NCBI GenBank assembly: GCA_964465125.1
Contig: CAYXIO010000083.1
Span: forward strand, 1-12,515
Origin: CAYOHG01 sp964465125
Lineage (GTDB): Bacteria > Planctomycetota > Phycisphaerae > UBA1845 > Fen-1342
DNA: 12,515 nucleotides
Reading direction: 5' to 3'
Shown here: positions 1 through 6,307 of the stretch, one piece after another
How the letters are laid out: every line of letters begins with the position of its first letter
Position numbering within the stretch: the first letter of the stretch is position 1
Notes under the pieces: model-generated
Databases searched by the model: none
The model's input: only the letters and a program-made list of their open reading frames with translations
Told to the model about the DNA's origin: nothing
Position numbers and translations under genes: made by a program

Positions 1-2775
1 CGCGCCGCCCAGGAAGTCGGTCAGGTCAGCCGACGTGCCCGGGGGCGCGTTGGGCAGGACGATTTCCAGGCGGCGATCCTGAATCGGGAACGGACGCCCC
101 TGATCGCCGGCCCGCAGCACGTAGAGCACGCGCGGCAGGATGTTCAGGTTGTCCCCGAACGCGCTCAGCAGCGCGTGCTGCACCAGCGCCTTGTTGGTGA
201 CGGTCGTGGTCAGGTTCCAGATCGCGCTTCCCGCGGTCACGGCGCCGGGGTCGATGACCTTGCCGATGTTCGCGCGGCGCAGCTCGCCGGCGTCCATCGG
301 AATGCCGCCCTCGCCGGCGGCCAGGGAGCGCACCTCCGTGGACACCATTTCCGCGGAAACCCCATCGCGAACGCGGATGCGTACCGAATGCTCGCCGATC
401 GTTCCCATGCCGCCGCGCTGTAGAAGCTGGCCCCCCCTTCCCTCCTCCAGGGGCTCGGCGATCATCGCGGCCAGGCGCGCCCCGCTGACGCCCGCGACGC
501 TGACGTCGAAACTCGCGGGCTCCCCTTCCACCGGAGTCACCTGGGCGTCGCGCAGCTTCTGGCCATCGGTCTCCAGGCTTTCGGCGACCCGGGTCAGCGC
601 GTCGCGGATGCTGGTGTCGTCGAACCGGGACCCCACCGCCGACTTGAACTCGATCTCCGCGTTCACGCCGCCGAGGAACTCGACGTCGAACGTGTCGCGC
701 TTGCCGCGCATCACGAGCAGGGTCAGGCCGATGCCCAGCACGACCAGCGAGACGGCGAAGAAGACCTTCCGCATCCCGTACCAGTCGATATTCGGCACGC
801 CGATCCATCGCCGCATGCGGATGTCGCGCACCAGGTTGTACTTGAGCAGCAGAGCGAAGACGGTCCGGGTGACGAACAGGGCGCTGAACATGCTGGTGGC
901 GATGCCCCAGCCGAGCGTCAGCCCGAAGCCCTTGATTTCCTCGCTGCCGACGTAGTAGAGAATGACCGCGCTGAGCAGGGTGGTCAGGTTCGAGTCGAAG
1001 ATGGTCCAGAAGGCCTTGTCGTAGCCGTTTCGCACGATCATGCGCAGGGTCGAGCCGCGCTCTTTCTCCTCGCGCATGCGCTCGAAGATCAGCACGTTGG
1101 CGTCGACGGCCATGCCGACGGTCAGGATCACGCCGGCGATGCCGGCCAGCGAGAAGCGCGCGTTGAGCATCGCCATCGCCGCGAGCGTCAGCAGGATGTT
1201 GAGCATCAGCCCGAAGTTCGCGATCCAGCCGCACAAGCCGTAGTAGTAGGCCATCATCAGCATGACGGCGGCGGTTCCGAGGACGCCCGACCAGAAGGCC
1301 TTGCGGAGGTTGGTCTGACCCAGGCTCGACCCGATGATGCGCTCGCTGACGGGCGTGTCCTTCAGCCGGCCGGGCAGCGCGCCCGCCTGCATCGTCTGAA
1401 GCAGGTAAGTGAGTTTCTCGGTGCTGAAGTCGCCGCTGATCTGCCCGTGCGAGCCGATCGCCTCGAGGATGTTGGCGGCGGAATAGGCCACGTCGTCGAT
1501 GAGAACGCACAACTCCTGGTTGACGTTGTTGCCGGTCAGGTTGCGGAAAAGCGGCGCGCCGACGGCGTCGAGCTCGAAGGTCACGCTGCGCCGGCCGAGC
1601 TGGTCCCGGCCGATGCCGGCTTTCTTCAGGCTCCATTGCGGCCCGCCGGAGGTCCCGTGCAGCATGCACTTTTCGGGGGTCAGGCCGGCGAGGACGAACC
1701 AGTCCTTGCCGCGCTTGTCGACCACCATCGCCTGGACGTTGCGCGGGTCGAGCGTCTCGAGGTCGTTGGCGGAGTGCAGATTCATGAACGCGACGGGGTT
1801 GTCGATCCGGAACCAACCCTCCGTGTCTCCGGCCACCGGGCGCGCGCCGCGCTCCTGGAGCTGCTTGCGATAGCGGTCATACAGGGTGACGTTCTCAGCG
1901 CTAGGCCGGGCGAGAATGCGGAACTCGAGCACGCCGGCGCCGCTCAGCAGACGAACCAGGTCCGCCGGGCTTTCCAGGTAGACGCGCTCCCTCTTCCACG
2001 CGTCATAGGCCATCGCGACGCGGTCGATGTCCGCCTTCAGCTCGGGATGCCGGCTGCGGAAACGGTCCATCATCTCGATCCGCTGACGCGATTCCGGCGC
2101 CAGCTCGAGCGTGTCGCTGAACACCTGCGTGTCCAGGTTCAGCGCCAGGACCGTGTCGATCGCGTCCGAGAGCCGCTCGCCTGCGTCGCGCTCGGCGATC
2201 TCCCGTTCCAGCGCGGCCTGACTGGTCGGCGCGCTGGCCGACGCATCCGCGGGCGCCGACGCGGCGTACTCGGCGCGCATCCTCTGAAACGCGTCGTACT
2301 CCGCAGCCGCGGCCGTGATCAGCGCCTCGCGCTCGCTGTTGCCGCCGCTGAGTGCCCGCGCCAGGTCGGGGCGCGCGGCGGGATCGGCCGCGAAAATGCG
2401 CTCCAGCGCGCTTCGCTCGACGTTGCGCGCGAAGAGCTCCTTCTGCGCGCTGAGGTAAGCCTCGCGCAGCTCCTTGTTTCGCTTCGGAGGAAGCGGAACC
2501 TGCACCTCGATGCGGTTGTTGCCGATGACGGCCCAGCGCGTTTCCATCACGCCGGCCGGGTCGACGCGCCGTTGAAGCAGGCGCTTCATTTCTTCCGCGA
2601 GCTGCGGCGTCGACGGCTCGCCGGGCGTCTCCTGAATCTCCAGGATAAGCGAGAAGCCGCCTTCAATGTCCAGGCCGCCGCGCAACTGCCGTTGCGGCGG
2701 ATAGAGAAACAGACCGGCGAGCAGCACGACCACACCGATCAGGATCAGTCGTTGATTCAAATTCCGTTCAAACAT
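1..2775 (-). CDS. secDF: Fused protein translocase subunit SecDF (C-terminus cut by window edge)
   Basis: Inner-membrane RND-type accessory subunit of the Sec translocon that uses the proton gradient to help pull exported proteins across the membrane. The frame is open for 925 codons from the ATG at 2775 to base 1, so the C-terminus lies outside. Visible in order: a first membrane helix at about residues 11-24; the SecD signature GGLDIEGG (33-40); NNRIEVQVPLP (about 86-96); LEFRIL from 283; the conserved stretch before the membrane block ending in AGALPGRL; a five-helix block with AVDANVLIFERMREE, whose aspartate is D558; the GYDKAFWTIFDSN motif from about 584; then SecF, with another helix and DVEFLGG (about 697-703). 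Family knowledge: SecD and SecF are often separate and occasionally fused. Odd: about 165 extra residues between the NRIEVQ and LEFR motifs, and more than 220 SecF periplasmic residues with no second membrane block yet. The SD is only a weak GGGGA. It follows the secreted-protein gene after 99 bp on the same strand. Confidence 0.95.
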   Translation of the reverse strand, partial: MFERNLNQRLILIGVVVLLAGLFLYPPQRQLRGGLDIEGGFSLILEIQETPGEPSTPQLAEEMKRLLQRRVDPAGVMETRWAVIGNNRIEVQVPLPPKRNKELREAYLSAQKELFARNVERSALERIFAADPAARPDLARALSGGNSEREALITAAAAEYDAFQRMRAEYAASAPADASASAPTSQAALEREIAERDAGERLSDAIDTVLALNLDTQVFSDTLELAPESRQRIEMMDRFRSRHPELKADIDRVAMAYDAWKRERVYLESPADLVRLLSGAGVLEFRILARPSAENVTLYDRYRKQLQERGARPVAGDTEGWFRIDNPVAFMNLHSANDLETLDPRNVQAMVVDKRGKDWFVLAGLTPEKCMLHGTSGGPQWSLKKAGIGRDQLGRRSVTFELDAVGAPLFRNLTGNNVNQELCVLIDDVAYSAANILEAIGSHGQISGDFSTEKLTYLLQTMQAGALPGRLKDTPVSERIIGSSLGQTNLRKAFWSGVLGTAAVMLMMAYYYGLCGWIANFGLMLNILLTLAAMAMLNARFSLAGIAGVILTVGMAVDANVLIFERMREEKERGSTLRMIVRNGYDKAFWTIFDSNLTTLLSAVILYYVGSEEIKGFGLTLGWGIATSMFSALFVTRTVFALLLKYNLVRDIRMRRWIGVPNIDWYGMRKVFFAVSLVVLGIGLTLLVMRGKRDTFDVEFLGGVNAEIEFKSAVGSRFDDTSIRDALTRVAESLETDGQKLRDAQVTPVEGEPASFDVSVAGVSGARLAAMIAEPLEEGRGGQLLQRGGMGTIGEHSVRIRVRDGVSAEMVSTEVRSLAAGEGGIPMDAGELRRANIGKVIDPGAVTAGSAIWNLTTTVTNKALVQHALLSAFGDNLNILPRVLYVLRAGDQGRPFPIQDRRLEIVLPNAPPGTSADLTDFLGGA

Positions 2776-2874
2776 CTGCGGTTCCCCGTGAGGAGAAGGG
2801 CTACGGGATCGAGTCAGACGCCGCCGCCGCGAACCCGCGGACGGCCCAGGTGTGTGCAGGTGAACAATTCGAGA

Positions 2875-3345
2875 CTAGCGCGAGGCAGGCGGGCCGTGCG
2901 GTTGAATGGCGTGCCTCAACCGGGCTAGCTGCGACGGGAGACCGACCTCGTACGGCGTTCGCACGCGCGGTGCGGGAGAAAACGCCGACGACGACGCGGA
3001 GACCCGATCCGTCGCGATGGCCGGTCCGGTTTGAACCCACCGGCATTCGTCCAGCTCGCGGGCAGCGGTCGGAAGCCGCAGCGCGACCACGTCGAGCGAG
3101 ACCGGGCCGGCCGGGCCGGCGTTCCAGCGCGGCGGCGGAAGCACGTCCGGCACCAGCTCCGAGAGGGTCGGCGCGGGCGGCCGGCGCTGCGGACCCGGTC
3201 GGCGCTCGGAATCCGCATCAGCGGGAAGATGAGCCGGCGGCGGGTCGATCGGCCGGTCCGCGTGGACGCGGCCCGGGAACGCCAGCAACAGCAGGCCCGA
3301 GCAGTAGGCCAGCCGCAGCAGCAGTTTGTACGTTATCCACGGCAT
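2875..3345 (-). CDS. Small secreted protein of unknown function
   Basis: 156 residues. The N-terminus is a good Sec signal peptide: K7 and R11, a hydrophobic core of LAYCSGLLLLAF, and a likely cleavage after the VHA at 27-29. The mature protein is proline-rich at first (30-65), then holds a more ordered stretch around VSLDVVALRLP and a tail with YEVGLPSQLARL. I do not recognise the family. The shape (LDVVALRLP, then a W about 15 residues on) faintly resembles planctomycete secreted proteins of unknown role, which is a weak inference. The ATG at 3345 is supported by the signal peptide and by a promoter that ends just upstream; there is no Shine-Dalgarno, and the leader seems only a few bases long. 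It lies 99 bp upstream of secDF on the same strand, so co-transcription is possible. A role in export or the cell envelope is conceivable but unproven. Confidence 0.65.
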   Translation of the reverse strand: MPWITYKLLLRLAYCSGLLLLAFPGRVHADRPIDPPPAHLPADADSERRPGPQRRPPAPTLSELVPDVLPPPRWNAGPAGPVSLDVVALRLPTAARELDECRWVQTGPAIATDRVSASSSAFSPAPRVRTPYEVGLPSQLARLRHAIQPHGPPASR

Positions 3346-3355
3346 CGAACCGAGC

Positions 3356-3384
3356 AGTGTAGGTCACGCGGGCGCTTTTGCCAA
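3356..3384 (-). promoter_or_regulatory. Sigma-70-like promoter of the secreted-protein/secDF unit
   Basis: On the minus strand, TTGGCA (3384-3379) is followed after exactly 17 bp by TACACT (3361-3356). The expected transcription start is near 3349, only about four bases before the ATG at 3345, so the mRNA would be nearly leaderless. This agrees with the missing Shine-Dalgarno. Predicted by eye only. Confidence 0.5.
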
Positions 3385-3450
3385 CCGCCTCCCGGCGGCA
3401 GAGCGGCGAGCGCAGCCCTGGCTCTGGGTGGCAGTCGCGCAGCGGGCCCG

Positions 3451-3479
3451 TTGGCAGCCGCTTGCCGGGCTCGTATTCT
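3451..3479 (+). promoter_or_regulatory. Sigma-70-like promoter of the lipoprotein gene, predicted leaderless
   Basis: TTGGCA (3451-3456), a 17-bp spacer, then TATTCT (3474-3479). The usual start point seven bases after the -10 box is the A of the ATG at 3486, so the transcript would be leaderless. The -35 box is identical to that of the divergent promoter for the gene at 3345. Predicted by eye only. Confidence 0.5.
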
Positions 3480-3485
3480 GGACAC

Positions 3486-4190
3486 ATGTCAGCCCCCTTG
3501 CCCGGGTTTCCCGGAGTGCCGCCCAGGAGCGGCCGTTCGCCGCTCGCAACGCGCGCCCTCGTCACCCTGCTCCTGCTGGTCCCCGCCGGTTGCAGCACGA
3601 CCCGCGACATCGTGCTTTATCAGCCAACCGCGCCGCGCGCCCAGCGGCGCATCGAACTGACCGGGGGACACTACGCATTTGCTGGGGACGCCGGCCGACG
3701 CCGATTCGTCCTCGATTTTCCGCTGCCCGGGTCGCGCAGCGGACCGTCCGACTTCCGCCTCTTTCTCTCCGCACCCGCACTCGACGAAATGACTCCGATC
3801 AGCCCGGGCGACGAGGCCGCCGGCCGGGGGTTCCTGCTCCAGACCATCGGGCTGCGGCGCGGCAAGACGGTTTTCACCGGCGGCTACGTCCGCGTTCGCT
3901 CGCTCTGGCTCACCCAGGACACCGTCCGTCTCGACCTCGAAATCGACTGCGCCGACGACACGCGCATCAGTGGATCGGTCTTCGTGAAGGCCCGGCCCGA
4001 AACCGTGCGCGCCTTCGAGCAACGCTACGCCGCCGACATCGCGGCGCTGCGCGTTGACGCCGCCGCGACGACGGCGGATGCGTCCGCGGCCGCCGAGGGC
4101 GCGTCGCCGGCGTCCGCGTCAGCCACGCCGCCGGCATCGCAGCCCAGCGGATCAGCCGAAGCGCCGCGCTTCCTCGCCCCCCCGCCATAA
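3486..4190 (+). CDS. Putative lipoprotein of unknown function
   Basis: 234 residues from the ATG at 3486. The frame is open further upstream (an earlier ATG at 3378), but starting at 3486 places the hydrophobic segment ALVTLLLLVPAG (24-35) near the N-terminus behind several arginines, followed at once by Cys36 (PAGC-STT). That is a lipobox-like signal, although proline at -3 is not the usual Leu/Val. The middle region (40-190) looks like an ordered beta-rich domain (FVLDFPLP, DFRLFLSAP, TVRLDLEIDC, ISGSVFVKA), and the last 45 residues are Ala/Ser/Pro-rich and probably disordered. I recognise no domain. A predicted promoter puts transcription start on the ATG itself. If the lipobox works, the protein is anchored to a membrane by a lipidated Cys36; otherwise it has an ordinary signal or anchor helix. 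Confidence 0.72.
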   Translation: MSAPLPGFPGVPPRSGRSPLATRALVTLLLLVPAGCSTTRDIVLYQPTAPRAQRRIELTGGHYAFAGDAGRRRFVLDFPLPGSRSGPSDFRLFLSAPALDEMTPISPGDEAAGRGFLLQTIGLRRGKTVFTGGYVRVRSLWLTQDTVRLDLEIDCADDTRISGSVFVKARPETVRAFEQRYAADIAALRVDAAATTADASAAAEGASPASASATPPASQPSGSAEAPRFLAPPP

Positions 4191-4353
4191 GGACGGTCGG
4201 TTCGCGCGGCGGCACATCGCGCATTGCGCTGCATCCGATGGGTGTTTGTAACTTGCGGTGGCGCAGGCGAGCCGTCTCGGCTATGCTGACGCCTCGAACC
4301 TCGAGCCGGCGCCGTCGGCGCAGCTCAGAACCCCCGGAACTCAGGAGCCTCGC
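4191..4353 (+). promoter_or_regulatory. Intergenic leader with possible -10 box for the small membrane protein
   Basis: Gene-free stretch between the lipoprotein gene and the small membrane protein gene. TATGCT at 4282-4287 could be a -10 box, but the base composition 17 bp upstream (TGGCGC) is a poor -35, and TTGCGG at 4253-4258 is 23 bp away, which is too far. No terminator hairpin with a T-run was seen. Low confidence. Confidence 0.25.
4343..4347 (+). promoter_or_regulatory. Shine-Dalgarno deciding the GTG start at 4354
   Basis: AGGAG, six bases before the GTG at 4354. It argues for that start over the GTG at 4258, which would add 32 residues without a ribosome site and with no hydrophobic character. 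Confidence 0.6.
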
Positions 4354-4524
4354 GTGCCCGTGATCCGTCGCCGCATCCTCGCGTTCTGGTTGATCTTTGG
4401 CGCGCTGCTCGGCGGCGGCATCGGCTGGTTCGCCGGCAGATGGCTCCTGGGACTGGCGATCGGAGTCGTGCTGGGGCTGCTGATCGCCATTCGCCGCATC
4501 CGCGTGGCGCGCGGCCGGCGCTGA
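4354..4524 (+). CDS. Small two-helix membrane protein
   Basis: 56 residues, starting at a GTG (PVIRRR after the initiator) behind an AGGAG six bases upstream. Two hydrophobic helices are packed closely: about 9-28 (LAFWLIFGALLGGGIGWFAG) and about 31-48 (LLGLAIGVVLGLLIAI). The first helix has a glycine run, GALLGGGIGWFAG. Basic clusters flank both sides (RRR at the front, RRIRVARGRR at the end), which by the positive-inside rule suggests both ends in the cytoplasm and a hairpin topology. No family is recognised; glycine-rich helix pairs like this are common in small bacterial membrane proteins of unknown role. It converges with the beta-propeller gene, whose stop is 75 bp away on the other strand. 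Confidence 0.6.
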   Translation: MPVIRRRILAFWLIFGALLGGGIGWFAGRWLLGLAIGVVLGLLIAIRRIRVARGRR

Positions 4525-4599
4525 GCCGCGCCAGGCCGGCCGGCGATGGACCACGAACTCGGTGCGCCTCGGCCGCGCGGTTCGCTCCCTGCGCCCGCC

Positions 4600-6012
4600 C
4601 TACGGGCACGGGGTCCCAAAGACCACCAGCAGCATGCTCAGGTCGGTCAGGTCGATGGTCTGGTCGCCGTTCAGATCGCCCTCCTCCGGCGTGGCGTTTG
4701 TGCTGCCGAAATTCGAGAGCAGAATGCTGAGGTCGAGCAGGTCGACCACCGTGTCGGCGTTCAGGTCGCCGAGGCAGGGCCGGTTCGTGCGGTAGGCGCG
4801 AATGTCCGTCCCGACGCCGGAGACGACCAGCGTGCCGGTGTTCCCGATCACGGGTCCGCCGATGTTGATGTTGGTCACCCCGACGCTGAAGACCGTGTTG
4901 AGGGCCTCATCGAGTGCGTACATGCGGCCCTGGCTGAATCCGCCGTTGGAGACATACAGCCAGCCGCGCTTGTCGAGGGCCATGCGCGGGGCGGCACTGC
5001 TTTCGAACGTGAGCGCGGCCGACGCGCCGAGCAGGGCGCCGCTGGCCGCGTCACGATGCTGAATGATATTTCCGGGCGCGAGCATGTAGACCGAGCCCTG
5101 GGTCGCGGCGAATTCGGAATTGGTCGTCCAGCGTGCCGCCGTCGACCACTTTTGCGTAAGCAACGAACCCTCGTCCGAGAACGCGTAGAAGAAGTCGGTT
5201 GCGGCATTGTTCTGCGTCCGCGAGACGTAGACGGTGCCGTCCGGGCCGACGAAGGGCGTGTTCTGAATCGTGAAGCCCGTCATGACCGGGCTTTGATACT
5301 GAAACGCGCCGGTCGCAAGGTCGTGCCGCCGGACGGCGTTTCCGCCGACGACGGCGTCCACGACGTAGATCGCGTTGCCGAACAGCGCCGCGCCGCAAGT
5401 GCCGCTGACCGACGCGGTGCGCGGAACCTTGTAGACCGTCCCGCCGTCGGTCGCACGAATGCGGGTGATTTCATAAAAGTCCGCCACGATCAGGTCGCCG
5501 TTGTCGGCGAAAACCACGCCGTCATACGCGCCGGCGCGCGTGTTTCCGGTCGACACCCAGACGACGGCGCCGGTCGCGGCGTCGAGCGCGTACATCCTGG
5601 CCGCGACGGACGCGCCGTTGCCGGACCGCGAGGCGTAGACTTTTCCGTCTCGCGCGCCGGCCACCCAGGTGGTCCAGTCGCCGCTGTTGTACGGGACGTC
5701 CGCCCGCCAGAGTTCGCCGCCGGTGTACAGGTTCATCGCAATCACGGGTGAGCCGTTGGGTTCGCCGCCGGGCGGAAAACCGGTCTGGCGAACCATGAAC
5801 ACCCGATCGCCCTCGATGACCGGCTGCCACGAGATGATCGAGCTGCGTCCGCCCGACCAGAGCAGATCGGCGCCGCTGTCGGGACCGGCTTCAGTCGTTT
5901 CGCAATTACGCTGCGCGTTGGCGCCCGCGTTGCTCCAGTCGGCAGCCAGCGCGTACCCGCCAAGCGACAGCGTGCCCAGCAGCGCCGCCGCAACGGCCTT
6001 CAGACGAGACAT
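4600..6012 (-). CDS. Secreted PQQ-like beta-propeller protein with C-terminal dockerin-type domain
   Basis: 470 residues. The ATG at 6012 is chosen because it gives a clean signal peptide (MSRLKAVAAALLGTLSLGG..., likely cleavage ALA-ADW near residue 23) and has the strong SD GGAGGGAGAG just upstream; the frame stays open to 6309 but that part looks non-coding. The body is a beta-propeller built from PQQ-like blades, recognised by repeated phrases such as YALDAATGAVVW, IAMNLYTGGELW, RHDLATGAFQYQ and RDAASGALLG. Residues about 411-470 hold two dockerin/EF-hand loops, DLNADTVVDLLD and DLNGDQTIDLTD, each with acidic or Asn residues at positions 1, 3, 5, 9 and 12 and a following hydrophobic helix. 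Cysteines flank this domain (RPC..., ...TPCP). Family knowledge: this C-terminal arrangement is frequent in planctomycete secreted proteins. No PQQ enzyme catalytic residues were identified, so a structural or binding role is likelier than a dehydrogenase. Confidence 0.88.
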   Translation of the reverse strand: MSRLKAVAAALLGTLSLGGYALAADWSNAGANAQRNCETTEAGPDSGADLLWSGGRSSIISWQPVIEGDRVFMVRQTGFPPGGEPNGSPVIAMNLYTGGELWRADVPYNSGDWTTWVAGARDGKVYASRSGNGASVAARMYALDAATGAVVWVSTGNTRAGAYDGVVFADNGDLIVADFYEITRIRATDGGTVYKVPRTASVSGTCGAALFGNAIYVVDAVVGGNAVRRHDLATGAFQYQSPVMTGFTIQNTPFVGPDGTVYVSRTQNNAATDFFYAFSDEGSLLTQKWSTAARWTTNSEFAATQGSVYMLAPGNIIQHRDAASGALLGASAALTFESSAAPRMALDKRGWLYVSNGGFSQGRMYALDEALNTVFSVGVTNINIGGPVIGNTGTLVVSGVGTDIRAYRTNRPCLGDLNADTVVDLLDLSILLSNFGSTNATPEEGDLNGDQTIDLTDLSMLLVVFGTPCP

Positions 6013-6017
6013 GGATT

Positions 6018-6027
6018 CTCTCCCTCC
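6018..6027 (-). promoter_or_regulatory. Strong Shine-Dalgarno of the beta-propeller gene
   Basis: Minus strand GGAGGGAGAG lies five bases before the ATG at 6012. It fixes the start against the upstream in-frame ATGs at 6309 and inside 6013-6308. Confidence 0.7.
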
Positions 6028-6085
6028 GCGGACCATCGGATCGGACCTTGCACGGCGCGTCGGGGAACGGCGCGCCGGAGTCGTC

Positions 6086-6091
6086 ATTATA
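6086..6091 (-). promoter_or_regulatory. Perfect TATAAT -10 box upstream of the beta-propeller gene
   Basis: Minus strand TATAAT, a perfect consensus, in otherwise GC-rich DNA. Expected start near 6079, giving a leader of about 67 bases. No good -35 at 16-18 bp: CTCTTT and neighbours are poor matches. Confidence 0.45.
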
Positions 6092-6228
6092 GCTTGTCCG
6101 GTCGCCTGAAAGAGCGCGGTTGCGCCGCTGAAGACGCGCGCGCCGTGTTTCAGCGTGAACGAAGAACGGGCGGGAACGCCTGTACCATCCCGCCCGCATT
6201 CGGACGCCGCCGATACGTTTCGCGCGGC

Positions 6229-6255
6229 TTGCCCAGCCGCGCCGGCAGCTATATC
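6229..6255 (+). promoter_or_regulatory. Possible promoter of the transketolase gene
   Basis: TTGCCC (6229-6234), a short 15-bp spacer, then TATATC (6250-6255), about 52 bases before the ATG at 6308. Both boxes are imperfect and the spacer is short. The rest of the 295-bp divergent region (6013-6307) shows no clear operator or terminator. Confidence 0.3.
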
Positions 6256-6307
6256 GTGACGCCTCGTCCGCGATTTTCGCTCCCGCGCTGCTGAACGGAG
6301 AGCCCGC

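Noticed and set aside
26..1816. Open minus-strand frame of 596 codons
   Set aside because: It overlaps SecDF in another frame; the peptide is arginine-rich with no domain, while the SecDF frame has all family motifs.
1447..2928. Open plus-strand frame of 493 codons antisense to secDF
   Set aside because: Product is a composition shadow of a GC-rich gene, without motifs or a ribosome site.
2801..3046. Frameshift extending the small secreted protein into a second frame
   Set aside because: The reading 2875-3345 is intact with good signal peptide; the alternative frame shows no homology I can recognise.
4546..5751. Open plus-strand frame of 401 codons antisense to the beta-propeller gene
   Set aside because: No recognisable domain; the minus strand has signal peptide, PQQ blades and dockerin loops.
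4600..6012. PQQ-dependent alcohol dehydrogenase
   Set aside because: Only propeller-type repeat phrases are seen; no cytochrome motif and no recognisable PQQ-enzyme active site.
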